DNA from: Neobacillus niacini
Lineage (GTDB): Bacteria > Bacillota > Bacilli > Bacillales > Cytobacillaceae
Direction of reading: 5' to 3'
DNA length: 64,000 bases
Assembly (NCBI RefSeq): GCF_023715415.1
Contig: NZ_JAMBOB010000002.1
Location: 496,001 to 560,000 of the forward strand
Shown here: positions 51,728 to 60,802 of the stretch, one piece after another
How positions within the stretch are numbered: the first letter of the stretch is position 1
Layout: every line of letters starts with the position of its first letter
The notes under the pieces: model-generated
Databases searched by the model: none
Told to the model about the DNA's origin: nothing
Seen by the model: only the letters and a program-made list of their open reading frames with translations
Translations under genes and position numbers: made by a program

Positions 51728-51890
51728 CCATGGTGACAATTCTGATGGTCATTTTTTAATATATCCGTGGTCCCGCTGTACTTAAAATAGCTAGATGAAT
51801 GCGACATGGATGGTGGGAACTTTACCTATGGTAACTTCACAACGCCGAGTCAAAGAACGGACCAAGGGAACCGTCCCCACGGTCACCCCC
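51726..51890. repeat. GGTGACCATGGTGAC-type repeats, terminator-like
   Basis: GGTGACCATGGTGACAATTC (51724-51743) with ATGGTCATTTTTT (51748-51760) forms a hairpin with a T-run, a usable terminator for the EamA gene. A diverged block follows at 51808-51888 (GGGAACTTTACCTATGG... CCGTCCCCACGGTCACC). Nothing else is seen in the rest of 51728-52066. Confidence 0.6.
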
Positions 51891-52066
51891 TCAATTGTAA
51901 CTTTTCCGTAGCACTTTGCAATAAGGACTAAAAATGTTATGCATTACCTAGTTATTCATAAGTAATCCATTAGGCGTTTTCATTTTCGTTTTCCTGGTGA
52001 TAATGTTAAAAAGTGGATGTTGTCTCACACGCAATCGTAGGAGACCAATAGCTAGGAGAAGAAACG

Positions 52067-52936
52067 ATGTATGAAATAACCGTCAGACTGCCAACCAAAA
52101 AGATTGAAAGAATTATTCCACATCTATATCAAAAGGGGTACTATCATACCTTTTACGAGGTTCCTTTAGATGTGGTGACAGACGCCAATGGTTATGCCTT
52201 TGTTGAGAAGAAGAATGAAACCACAGACTTGAATATTTATATCAACGATTTTGTGGAAGCGAAGGAACGGCGAAAGTTAGTAGAATTATTAGACATTAAT
52301 GAATCCAGTTTAGTCGTTAAGGAGGTAAATGAGCAGAATTACCAGCAAACATTTGATGATATTTTTCTTGAAAATGGCTGGGTAATCACGACACCTAACA
52401 GCATGAATCATTACGACATAACCAGGCGGATTGTCCTGGACTCACAAGGGAATTTTGGAACAGGCTATCATGAAACCACAAGAGATTGTTTGCACTTTAT
52501 ATTAAATCAAGATTTCAGAGGATTAAGTGTAGCTGACATTGGCGCCGGTTCAGGGGTATTAAGTATAGCTGCTGCACTTAAAGGAGCCCGCACTATCGAT
52601 ACTTATGACATTCAGCCGGTTGAGAGGGAAATTCATTATCAGTGCGAATTAAATGGTGTAAAGCCGGTGAATGTGTTTCATAGTGATTTAATCAAGAATA
52701 ATAACGTGATTAATAAGGAATATGATTGGGTCTTCCTTAATATTGGAACACAGGAAAATAGGGATATCCTTAACGCCCAAAGACTGTTAACGTGCAAAAA
52801 CACTACATTTATTCTGTCCGGTATGCTTGAATGGAATTTCCAACTGGTAGAATCTATTTTTATAGAAGCAGGGTTTAAGTTGAAAGAAAAGAAACAGAGT
52901 AACGAATGGGTGACATGTCTATTCAAAACAAAATAA
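52067..52936 (+). CDS. PrmA-like (ribosomal protein L11) methyltransferase
   Basis: 289 residues. An N-terminal alpha/beta recognition region (1-115) precedes the SAM domain. The signature FGTGYHETTRDCL (near 132-144) and motif I VADIGAGSGVLSIAAALKGA are both PrmA hallmarks. In place of the family's usual catalytic-loop motif it has DWVFLNIGTQENR, so a substrate other than L11 is possible. The chromosomal prmA normally sits by dnaJ; here it is isolated, so this is probably a paralogue. Confidence 0.85.
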   Translation: MYEITVRLPTKKIERIIPHLYQKGYYHTFYEVPLDVVTDANGYAFVEKKNETTDLNIYINDFVEAKERRKLVELLDINESSLVVKEVNEQNYQQTFDDIFLENGWVITTPNSMNHYDITRRIVLDSQGNFGTGYHETTRDCLHFILNQDFRGLSVADIGAGSGVLSIAAALKGARTIDTYDIQPVEREIHYQCELNGVKPVNVFHSDLIKNNNVINKEYDWVFLNIGTQENRDILNAQRLLTCKNTTFILSGMLEWNFQLVESIFIEAGFKLKEKKQSNEWVTCLFKTK

Positions 52937-53003
52937 TTATTAAAGGAAGGTAAAGCTTTAGAATCAAGGTGGGGGAACGACGATGCTATTCGGTTTACTA
53001 TTG

Positions 53004-53873
53004 CTATTTCATTTTTCGTAAATCCAAATACTGAACGGTCTTTCCATCTCGATCAATTTGAACGATCAATTGACTTTTATTAAACACATAAATAATTTGT
53101 TCACATTCTGCGCTTTCATAGCAGGAAACAATCTTTACCTCATTTGGGTGTCCGTAGGTATCGAGGATTTTACTTTTCTCAGTAGGAATCGAAGTGGTCT
53201 TTAAAAACTCTGGGTAAACTTGCAGCTGAACAATCGAGTCATTGGCATTGACTGTTACAGAGACACCGACACCTTCAATCGTAAAATAAAGCGACCTGAT
53301 ATTTTTTTCATTTTCTGTTTTCGTTGGCTTCCCCAATTTTTGAACAAGCTGATTGTAAGAAGAACCTACTGTAATTCCGTTAATATGAAGAGGCTTCTCC
53401 GTTAAAAAGAAAGCATCCTTTATCCCGTTTTTCTTTAACTTCGTAATCATTTTCTCCGCTTTCGATTTACTTGCAAAGGCACCAGCCTGAACACGATAAT
53501 AATTCTTCCCATTTATAACTTTTTTCACGACGATCACTTCAATGTCTTTCTTTTTCAAAAAAGCAACTCGCTTATCTGCATTACTTTTTTTGCTAAATGA
53601 GCCAGCGACGGCCACATACAAGGGTTTGATTTGTTCAAGATCTGGAATGAGTAATGTTTTGCCGGCAATAATCTTGTTGCTTGTTAATTGGTTGTATTCC
53701 TTTAAAATATCAATAGGGATATTGTATTTCTTGGAAATGCTATATAATGTATCACCTTTCTTTATCGTAATAGATTGATCCTCGGCAAAAGCCTTCCCAA
53801 TACCGAAATAAAAGATCGACCCCATCAACACTGTACAGAGAACTACTTGCATGAAACGTTTAAATTTTTTCAT
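53004..53873 (-). CDS. secreted LysM-SPOR protein
   Basis: 289 residues. Signal peptide 1-31 (cut after GKAFA). LysM domain about 33-78 (ITIKKGDTLYSISKKYNIPIDILKEYN). SPOR-type repeat pair about 84-158 (YVAVAGSFSKKSNADKRVAFLKK and YRVQAGAFASKSKAEKMITKLKK). The C-terminal region (about 165-289) contains GSSYNQLVQKLGKPTK, like lipoprotein domains of Bacillus (DUF4309/SmpA-like). It binds peptidoglycan, probably denuded glycan at septa or the cortex. GAGGTGATAAGATAAC precedes the ATG. Confidence 0.88.
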   Translation of the reverse strand: MKKFKRFMQVVLCTVLMGSIFYFGIGKAFAEDQSITIKKGDTLYSISKKYNIPIDILKEYNQLTSNKIIAGKTLLIPDLEQIKPLYVAVAGSFSKKSNADKRVAFLKKKDIEVIVVKKVINGKNYYRVQAGAFASKSKAEKMITKLKKNGIKDAFFLTEKPLHINGITVGSSYNQLVQKLGKPTKTENEKNIRSLYFTIEGVGVSVTVNANDSIVQLQVYPEFLKTTSIPTEKSKILDTYGHPNEVKIVSCYESAECEQIIYVFNKSQLIVQIDRDGKTVQYLDLRKMK

Positions 53874-54063
53874 GTTATCTTATCACCTCATTTAATTTGA
53901 CGGGGTATTTTTTGTTTTGATTCGAATAAATAAGCCCAATTATTGTTTTCAAACAAAAATGGGCGGATTCTACTCGTTTTTTACTTTGTCTTGGTATTAA
54001 TGCTTACTCCCTAAATGTTCCGACCCAGGAAGAGAGCAAGGTGTTCACTAGTGTTAAAACTAG

Positions 54064-54234
54064 TGTTTCATCTGGTGGAATTATGAAACGAAAATGAAAC
54101 AAAAATCAATATATGTATAAATAAATGGATTAAGAATGGTTGAGAGGAGTCTAGTGAATTTAAAGAAATTTATAATTTTATGATAGATTTTCCCAGAAGA
54201 TTACTTATTTTTAATGGTTGGCATAAAATTTGCA
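54064..54234 (+). promoter_or_regulatory. sigma-54 promoter with upstream activator sites (hyu unit)
   Basis: TTGGCAT-N5-TTGCA at 54218-54234 keeps GG and GC ten bases apart, as the -24/-12 element requires. About 120-155 bases upstream are TGTTTCAT (54064-54071), ATGAAACG (54083-54090) and ATGAAACA (54094-54101), inverted and direct copies of one 8-bp site. The leader to hyuA is about 220 bases. The rest of 53874-54461 holds no gene. Confidence 0.8.
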
Positions 54235-54461
54235 ATAGATATGGTGTGGAAACATTTTATTGGGGAGAAGAAGGAGAACAGGAAATATTGCCGAATCCTA
54301 AAAACAACTGTTTTTTTATCAAAGTTGAAGAATAGTCTACTACTTTCGAAAGTGTGGCTATGAAAAAATGGATGAAATGGCAAACCTATCTCCTTTAATC
54401 ATAAAAGTAGGATGTTTACCCATCTGGTAAGTTGCTAGATTTTAATAAGGAGGAGAATGAT

Positions 54462-56579
54462 ATGAAAATTGGTGTTGATGTAGGAGGTACCTTTACAGAT
54501 TTAATTTTGGTTGATCCACAAGGTGGAAAATCGATTGTACATAAAGTGCCTTCGACTCCAAAAGACCCATCTGAAGCGGTAATTCAAGGTGTCTTTGAAA
54601 TTTGCGAAATGGCAAATATCCATCCTGGACAAATCGAGCAATTTTTCCACGGGACAACCGTAGCTACTAATATCGTTTTAGAGCATAATGGCGCTAGTGT
54701 GGGAATGGTGACAACGGAGGGGTTCCGTGATGTGTTACATATCGCAAGGCACAAACGTCCCTACAATTTTTCGCTATATCAAGATCTCCCTTGGCAAAAA
54801 TACCCTCTGGTAAAAAGACGGAATCGTTTGGTCGTTTCTGAACGGATCACAGCAGACGGTGATGTATTGATTCCTCTTGATGAAGAAAAAACAAGAGAAC
54901 ACATCCGAAAATTAAAAGAGGCAAAAGTCGATGCAATTGCCGTGTGTTTCTTGTTCTCTTTTAAAAATCCTCAGCATGAAAATCGTGTGAAGGAAATCAT
55001 CTTAGAAGAATATCCTGATGTATTCCTCTCAATTAGCAATGAAGTGTTACCTCAATACAGGGAGTATGAACGGTTTAGTACAGTGGCATTAAATGCGTTT
55101 ATCGGACCTAAAACAAGCAAATATATTAAAAAACTTAAAAAGAACCTGGAGGATATGGGAGTAAAGTCAGAACTGCATCTCATGCAATCAAATGGCGGGA
55201 TTGCAACCTCAGAAATGGCTGCAGAAAAACCAATCAATTTACTGTTATCGGGGCCGGTTGCTGGTTTGATTGGCGGAATTAAAGCAGCACAAAACGCTGG
55301 TTTTAAAAATGTCATTACCTTGGATATTGGCGGTACATCCGCAGATATTGGTGTCGCACCAGGTGGAGAAATGAGGATGCGTCATTTATTGGATACAAGA
55401 ATTGGCCAATATAATGCAATGATTCCAATGGTAGATATCGATACGATTGGGGCTGGCGGCGGTTCCATTGCCTATGTGGATGAGGGTGGAATTTTCCGCG
55501 TTGGACCGCAAAGCGCAGGCGCCGATCCAGGACCAGCTTGTTATAATCGCGGGGGAATTCTGCCAACTTCAACAGATGCAAATGTTTTATTAGGCAGAAT
55601 TCAAGGGGAAAACAGGTTAGCTGGAAGTATGCAACTAAAACCGGAGCTATCGGAAAAAGCCTACCAAGAACATATAGCAGAAAAATTAAACATGGATGTC
55701 CGGGAGGCTGCTGCCGGTGCTTTAAAAATTATGACACATAACATGGTAAATGCCATTGAAATGAATAGTGTAAGAAAGGGCTATGACCCTCGTGAGTTTA
55801 CGCTGGTAGCAGCAGGTGGTGCAGGTCCTTTGTTTGCATGTGATATTGCTGAAGAGTTAAATATTCCTTATGTTGTTGTTCCACCATTCCCTGGGATTAC
55901 GGCAGCAATTGGTCTGCTTGGTACTGACATTACCTATGAAAGTGTATCTACAGTATGGAGTTCATTAAAAACCGGAAGCATCCAAAAGCTTCGTCATGAG
56001 TTTGCTAGACTTGAAGAACAAGCAATTGCCTCTTTAAAAGCAGATGGAATGAGTAATGATAAGATTATTTTAAAAAGAGTTTGTGATTGCCGTTATGAAG
56101 GCCAAGGATACGAATTGCGTGTGGATGCGCCTGCAGGTGAAATTAATGAAGCTTGGGCAGAAGAAGTGAAAAATGCCTTCCACGCCGTACATGAGAGAGA
56201 ATATGCCAGCAAATTTGAAGACCAAGAAGTCATTGCCATTAATATCCGTCTGATTGGTGTGGGTGTGGTGACAGATGAAAGCGGCTTAGCGCCACAGCCG
56301 GAGGCTTTGAAATTTAATCCAGCTAATGGGAAGAAGGGATTTGTCTACTTTTGGGTGAATGATAGATTAGAAGAAGTAGAAACCTCCTTTTACCATCGCT
56401 CAGACATTCCTTATGGCACTCAATTAATAGGCCCAGCCATTATCCAGCAAAAAGATAGTACGACAGTCATTCCTCCACTATGTAAAGCTATTTTTGATGA
56501 GTATGGCAATATCGTTATAGATATGAAAGAAAAGAATGCTAGTAAAAATCAAAAACTTGTTGCCATGGTTTCGAAATAA
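54462..56579 (+). CDS. hyuA: hydantoinase/oxoprolinase subunit A
   Basis: 705 residues from ATG 54462 (AAGGAGGAGAATGAT upstream; a TTG ten codons earlier is unsupported). The ATPase-fold N-terminus is KIGVDVGGTFTDLILVD, followed by FFHGTTVATNIVLEHNG and the second phosphate loop TLDIGGTSADIGV; the C-terminal domain starts after about 500. HyuA-type proteins couple ATP hydrolysis to opening of cyclic amides (N-methylhydantoin, 5-oxoproline) or carboxylate-type activation, together with HyuB. First gene behind a sigma-54 promoter. Confidence 0.93.
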   Translation: MKIGVDVGGTFTDLILVDPQGGKSIVHKVPSTPKDPSEAVIQGVFEICEMANIHPGQIEQFFHGTTVATNIVLEHNGASVGMVTTEGFRDVLHIARHKRPYNFSLYQDLPWQKYPLVKRRNRLVVSERITADGDVLIPLDEEKTREHIRKLKEAKVDAIAVCFLFSFKNPQHENRVKEIILEEYPDVFLSISNEVLPQYREYERFSTVALNAFIGPKTSKYIKKLKKNLEDMGVKSELHLMQSNGGIATSEMAAEKPINLLLSGPVAGLIGGIKAAQNAGFKNVITLDIGGTSADIGVAPGGEMRMRHLLDTRIGQYNAMIPMVDIDTIGAGGGSIAYVDEGGIFRVGPQSAGADPGPACYNRGGILPTSTDANVLLGRIQGENRLAGSMQLKPELSEKAYQEHIAEKLNMDVREAAAGALKIMTHNMVNAIEMNSVRKGYDPREFTLVAAGGAGPLFACDIAEELNIPYVVVPPFPGITAAIGLLGTDITYESVSTVWSSLKTGSIQKLRHEFARLEEQAIASLKADGMSNDKIILKRVCDCRYEGQGYELRVDAPAGEINEAWAEEVKNAFHAVHEREYASKFEDQEVIAINIRLIGVGVVTDESGLAPQPEALKFNPANGKKGFVYFWVNDRLEEVETSFYHRSDIPYGTQLIGPAIIQQKDSTTVIPPLCKAIFDEYGNIVIDMKEKNASKNQKLVAMVSK

Positions 56580-56631
56580 GAGAAAACGTGAGTACTGAAA
56601 CAATAGATTTTGGTGAAAGGGGTTACATTTA

Positions 56632-58410
56632 ATGGGGAAATTACATGAAAAAAATATCGATCCTGTAACATTAGGCGTTATTGCCGGTTCACTAAATGCG
56701 ATTGCGAAGGAGATGGCACTAGTCCTTTATCGAATGGCTTACTCGAGTATTATTCGGGAATCTGAGGACTTAGGTGCGGGGTTATTTGATGAAAATGGAA
56801 ATGAACTTTGTGAAAGTGATTCCTCTCCAATGCATATCGGGTCACTTCCTGGTTATATCTCAGGAGTTAAACATTTTCTGAAAGATGATATCCACGATGG
56901 AGATGTGATTCTTCATAACAACCCATATTATGGCGCATCTCATACACCAGATTTAGCGATCATTGTTCCTATTTTCTACAAGGGAGAGCTTGTTGGCTAT
57001 GCAGCCAATACAGGGCATGTCTTGGATGTTGGAGGAATGTCCCCTGGCTTAATGGTGGATGTTGTCGATGTGTTTGCGGAAGGCAAACATTACAATGCCC
57101 TTAAACTTTACAGTAAGGGTGTGAAAAATGAAGACATCTGGAAGCATGTTCTAGAGAACGTACGGACACCTAAAGAAAACAAAGGTGATATTGAGGCTAT
57201 GATTGCTTCAGCACGCTTAGGTAGAAAAAGATATTTAGAGTTAATTGAACGTTATGATTTGGAAACGGTAAAAACAGCGGAAAAACGTTGGCTGGATTAT
57301 TCGGAACAAATGTTAAGAAAAGAGATTGAGAAGCTTCCTGATGGTATTTACAAAGCGCCTACCGGCTGGTTGGATGATGATGGCCGAAATTACGGTGTTC
57401 CGTTAAGGATTGAAACAAGCGTTGAAATCAGAGGCAGTGAAATTATTGTTGATTTAACAGGCAGCTCTCCTCAGGTTGAAACAGGCTATAATGTTCCTTT
57501 TTCTGGATCAACCTTGCCTGCCATTTATACCATTGTTCGTTCCATTCTCTTAGATGAGGCAAACTCGGAGGTTTTTGTTCCACAGAATAGTGGGATTTTC
57601 CGTCCAATTAAAGTCATTGCCCCTCTTGGGACCATTTTCAATCCAAGATTCCCAGCTTCTTGCTTTGCCAGGTTTAATCAAATAAACCGATTAGCGGATC
57701 AAGTAAATCTGGCATTCTCGCAAATCTTGCCTACCAAAACGACGGCAGGGAACTCGGCACATATTCATGCCAATTCCTACGCGGGAGTAGATCCTGATTC
57801 AGGTTCCTACTGGATTAGCATCGAGATTAATGAGGGGTCATATGGTGGAAGATATGGCAAGGACGGATTAGACGCAGTTGATACATTAGTGGCGAATACG
57901 CGTAATAACCCTATTGAAGAATTAGAAATGAGAACACCGATGCGCTGCCATCGTTATGAGTTAAGAGAGGAAGAACCAGCTTCTGGAAAATGGAGAGGTG
58001 GTATTGGAATTGCCAGGGAATGGGAATTCTTTACCAATACTCTCTTTACAGGTGAAGGCGATCGGCATTATGACCCGCCAAAAGGTGTTCGAGGAGGGCA
58101 TGATGGTGAAACGGGTTCACTCGGTTTGACTCGAACTAATGAAAAGGAGCAAAACCTGCATGCAAAGGTCACCAATTTTAAGATAAATGCAGGTGACAGG
58201 CTCTTAATCAAGACCCCAAGTGCAGGTGGATATGGGAATCCATTAGAGCGGAACCCGCAAGAAGTAGTAGAAGATGTGCTTGATGAGTTTATCAGTAGGA
58301 ACACAGCTCGAAATGTATATGGTGTTGTCATAGATTCAGAAGGCAAACTTGACTTGCCAGCAACGCTTAAGTTACGAACCAATTTGGAAAAAGAAAAGGT
58401 ATTGAATTAA
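56632..58410 (+). CDS. hyuB: hydantoinase/oxoprolinase subunit B
   Basis: 592 residues. Family marks are DPVTLGVIAGSLNAIAKEMA at the start, SSIIRESEDLGAGLFD, LHNNPYYGASHTPDLAI, then YETAGGRYGKDG-like GSYGGRYGKDGLDAV and the GGYGNPLERNP end. It pairs with HyuA to open a cyclic amide or imide. GAAAGGGG precedes the ATG; the gap to hyuA is 52 bases. The length is normal for the family. The actual substrate is unknown. Confidence 0.93.
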   Translation: MGKLHEKNIDPVTLGVIAGSLNAIAKEMALVLYRMAYSSIIRESEDLGAGLFDENGNELCESDSSPMHIGSLPGYISGVKHFLKDDIHDGDVILHNNPYYGASHTPDLAIIVPIFYKGELVGYAANTGHVLDVGGMSPGLMVDVVDVFAEGKHYNALKLYSKGVKNEDIWKHVLENVRTPKENKGDIEAMIASARLGRKRYLELIERYDLETVKTAEKRWLDYSEQMLRKEIEKLPDGIYKAPTGWLDDDGRNYGVPLRIETSVEIRGSEIIVDLTGSSPQVETGYNVPFSGSTLPAIYTIVRSILLDEANSEVFVPQNSGIFRPIKVIAPLGTIFNPRFPASCFARFNQINRLADQVNLAFSQILPTKTTAGNSAHIHANSYAGVDPDSGSYWISIEINEGSYGGRYGKDGLDAVDTLVANTRNNPIEELEMRTPMRCHRYELREEEPASGKWRGGIGIAREWEFFTNTLFTGEGDRHYDPPKGVRGGHDGETGSLGLTRTNEKEQNLHAKVTNFKINAGDRLLIKTPSAGGYGNPLERNPQEVVEDVLDEFISRNTARNVYGVVIDSEGKLDLPATLKLRTNLEKEKVLN

Positions 58411-58432
58411 TTATAAAAAGGGGAGCTCGTAT

Positions 58433-59065
58433 ATGTCATTAAATCCCTATCAAAAGGCAGGGTATGGTCAAGGAAACGTGGGCATCGGCAAAAAACCGGC
58501 AATCCTTATTGTAGACTTTCAAAAGGCTTTTACTAGCAATGAATCACCTTTAGGAGGAAGTGAATTAATTACTTCAGCCGTTCAAAAAACAAAGGAGTTA
58601 ATCTCTCTCGCAAGACAAGAAAACCTGCCTATTATCCATACTGTGGTGGGTTACCGAAAAGATAAAAAAGATATGGGACTTTGGCCATTAAAGGTTCCTA
58701 CACTTTCTGAAGTAACACTGGGATCAAAGTGGGTTGAAATTGATGATGAACTGGAAGTGAAAGAGGAAGACATCATCATCGTTAAGAAAATGCCTTCTGC
58801 TTTTTTTAATACGGACTTAACCAATATTTTAATAAGCAATCAAATTGATACCGTTATTATTGCAGGGTGTACAACAAGCGGCTGTATCAGAGGGACTGCT
58901 ATTGATTCGTTTTCTTATGGCTTCCGTACGATCATTGCAAAAGAGTGTGTAGGTGACCAAGGAATAGAACCTCACCTGGCAAATTTATTTGATATTCAAA
59001 ATAGATATGGTGATATTCTTAGTAACAACCAGATTATCAGCCACTTTACAAAAGTACTACGCTAA
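58433..59065 (+). CDS. isochorismatase-family amidohydrolase (N-carbamoylsarcosine/maleamate type)
   Basis: 210 residues. Cysteine hydrolase triad: Asp28 in ILIVDFQKAF, Lys in IIVKKMPSAF (118-119), and Cys151 in AGCTTSGCIRG. The N-terminal extension YQKAGYGQGNVGIGKKP and the ECVGDQGIEPH end match N-carbamoylsarcosine amidase and maleamate amidohydrolase rather than isochorismatase. It would release ammonia (or carbamate) from the ring-opened product of HyuAB. 22 bases behind hyuB, same operon. Confidence 0.9.
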   Translation: MSLNPYQKAGYGQGNVGIGKKPAILIVDFQKAFTSNESPLGGSELITSAVQKTKELISLARQENLPIIHTVVGYRKDKKDMGLWPLKVPTLSEVTLGSKWVEIDDELEVKEEDIIIVKKMPSAFFNTDLTNILISNQIDTVIIAGCTTSGCIRGTAIDSFSYGFRTIIAKECVGDQGIEPHLANLFDIQNRYGDILSNNQIISHFTKVLR

Positions 59066-59072
59066 ACATAAA

Positions 59073-59097
59073 GGCGCCAATTTTAATTGGCGTCTTT
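59073..59097 (+). terminator. terminator between the hyu unit and the CoA unit
   Basis: GCGCCAATT pairs with AATTGGCGTC, followed by TTTCG. It ends the first sigma-54 unit. Confidence 0.7.
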
Positions 59098-59116
59098 CGT
59101 ATTTTTATCACTCAAT

Positions 59117-59362
59117 TTGAAACATATATTTAGATCACATTTATGAAACAGCTAGTTTTTATGGCGTTTGTTTAACAAAGTGTTTCATCTTTTTAAAAGA
59201 AATGAAACTAATTGGAACGTTTTATGATGAAACAAACGAATAAAGAGTCTGGTTGTATTTAGAAGAGTCGTAATTTAACAAAAAAACATATCAATAACAC
59301 TTGTCATTACTGGTTTTCCTTAATTTTCCCCCATTTTTTAAAAAGTTGGCACAGAACTTGCT
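59117..59362 (+). promoter_or_regulatory. second sigma-54 promoter with repeated activator sites
   Basis: TTGGCAC-AGAAC-TTGCT at 59346-59362 is a near-perfect -24/-12 element. Upstream are TTGAAACA (59117-59124), ATGAAACA (59143-59150), TGTTTCAT (59181-59188), ATGAAACT (59202-59209) and ATGAAACA (59227-59234). They are the same 8-bp sites as in front of hyuA. The leader to the MmgE/PrpD gene is about 40 bases. Confidence 0.87.
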
Positions 59363-59413
59363 TTATATAAGGTGAGAGCAAAAATTAAACAAAATGATTC
59401 AAGGAGGAAGAAA

Positions 59414-60802
59414 ATGAAGATTGCAGAAACGTTTGCACAAATGGTACACACCTTACAGTACCAAGATTTAAGTGAAGAGGTAATTGACAGAACCAAATAC
59501 TTGGCGCTTGACTTTATTGGTTTAGCTGCCAGGGGCAGCCAGTTTGATTCAAGTAAACCCATCCATGATTTCATCAGAAATTATGGGGGACAGGGGAATG
59601 GAGTGGTGATTGGAGCTAAGGATTTAAGCCCGATGCCGCAATATGCTGCACTGGCAAATGGATCCGCCTCTCATAGCTTGGAGCTAGATGATGTCATCAA
59701 TGAAGCTTCACTGCATCCTGCAGTCGCGGTTTTCCCAACAGCTTTCGCGCTTGCGGACGCTTATGATAAGTCAGGGGAAGATCTTATTGTTGCAGCTGTA
59801 ATCGGTTATGAGGTAATGGGCCAGCTTGGCAGAGCGTTGAATCCTTCAAGTGTTTATGCCAGAGGCTTTCATCCTACCGGAGTAGTGGGTGCCATTGCGG
59901 CAGCAGCAACAGCGAGCAAATTGTTGGGATTAACCTATGAACAGACGGTTAATGCATTAGGAATCGTAGGAAGCCAGGCAGCAGCATCCATGGAATTTTT
60001 AAATACAGGATCTTGGACAAAGCGCCTTCATCCGGGTTGGGCAGCACATAATGGTATGATTGCGGCTGAACTTGCAAAAACAGGATTTACAGGTCCAAAT
60101 TCCATTATTGAAGGCGATAAAGGTTTTGCCAAAGCCTATTCAGGTGAGCTGAATGAAGAAACATTGAATGGTGCTTTTTCCAATGAGGATAACTTCATTT
60201 TAAAAACAAGCATTAAGCCTCATGCCTGCTGCCGATATAAGCAGGGACCTTTAGATCTTGTTCTCGAAATCGTTAAGACACATGATTTAAAACCAAGTGA
60301 TATTAATAAAATCAATGTTTATATCGTTCAAACAGGACTTCCGATTGTGGCATTGCCAGAAGAAGAAAAGCGGAATCCACAATCTTCTGTAGATGCTCAG
60401 TTTAGCATGCATTTCGGTGCTGCGGCTGCTGTTATTTATCGAAATACGTTACTAGAGCAATATGATGACTCCGTGGTTACCCTTCCAGAAGTCAAAGAAA
60501 TGATGAATAAAGTTTACTGTTTTAGAGGTGAAGATTTGGAAAAGGATTTCCCGAAAAAATGGCCAGCAAGAGTCGAGATACAAACAACGAAGGGGACATT
60601 CTCCAATCGAATTGATTATCCAAAGGGTGATCCAGAAAATCCATTATCATGGGATGAAATGATCACGAAATTTAATTATGTGACTTCCACTGTATTTGAT
60701 CAGAAACAGCAGCAACAATTAGTTAAGGGAGTAAGGACATTAGAGGAGTTTGAAACAGTAAGTGAGCTATCTGTTCTATTAAAAGGAGGAGTTTTTGCAT
60801 GA
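59414..60802 (+). CDS. MmgE/PrpD family protein
   Basis: 462 residues from ATG 59414 (AAGGAGGAAGAAA upstream; an open frame fourteen codons earlier is unsupported). Characteristic ANGSASHSLELDDVINEASLHP, GFHPTGVVGAIAAAATAS, and KRLHPGWAAHNGMIAAELA. The family includes 2-methylcitrate dehydratase and cis-aconitate decarboxylase (itaconate-forming) and also uncharacterised isomerase-like members. It heads the second sigma-54 unit and overlaps the acyl-CoA dehydrogenase gene by four bases (ATGA). Confidence 0.92.
   Translation: MKIAETFAQMVHTLQYQDLSEEVIDRTKYLALDFIGLAARGSQFDSSKPIHDFIRNYGGQGNGVVIGAKDLSPMPQYAALANGSASHSLELDDVINEASLHPAVAVFPTAFALADAYDKSGEDLIVAAVIGYEVMGQLGRALNPSSVYARGFHPTGVVGAIAAAATASKLLGLTYEQTVNALGIVGSQAAASMEFLNTGSWTKRLHPGWAAHNGMIAAELAKTGFTGPNSIIEGDKGFAKAYSGELNEETLNGAFSNEDNFILKTSIKPHACCRYKQGPLDLVLEIVKTHDLKPSDINKINVYIVQTGLPIVALPEEEKRNPQSSVDAQFSMHFGAAAAVIYRNTLLEQYDDSVVTLPEVKEMMNKVYCFRGEDLEKDFPKKWPARVEIQTTKGTFSNRIDYPKGDPENPLSWDEMITKFNYVTSTVFDQKQQQQLVKGVRTLEEFETVSELSVLLKGGVFA

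Noticed and set aside
54241..54363. Forty-codon frame between the first sigma-54 promoter and hyuA
   Set aside because: Its ATG would fall at or before the transcription start and has no ribosome site.
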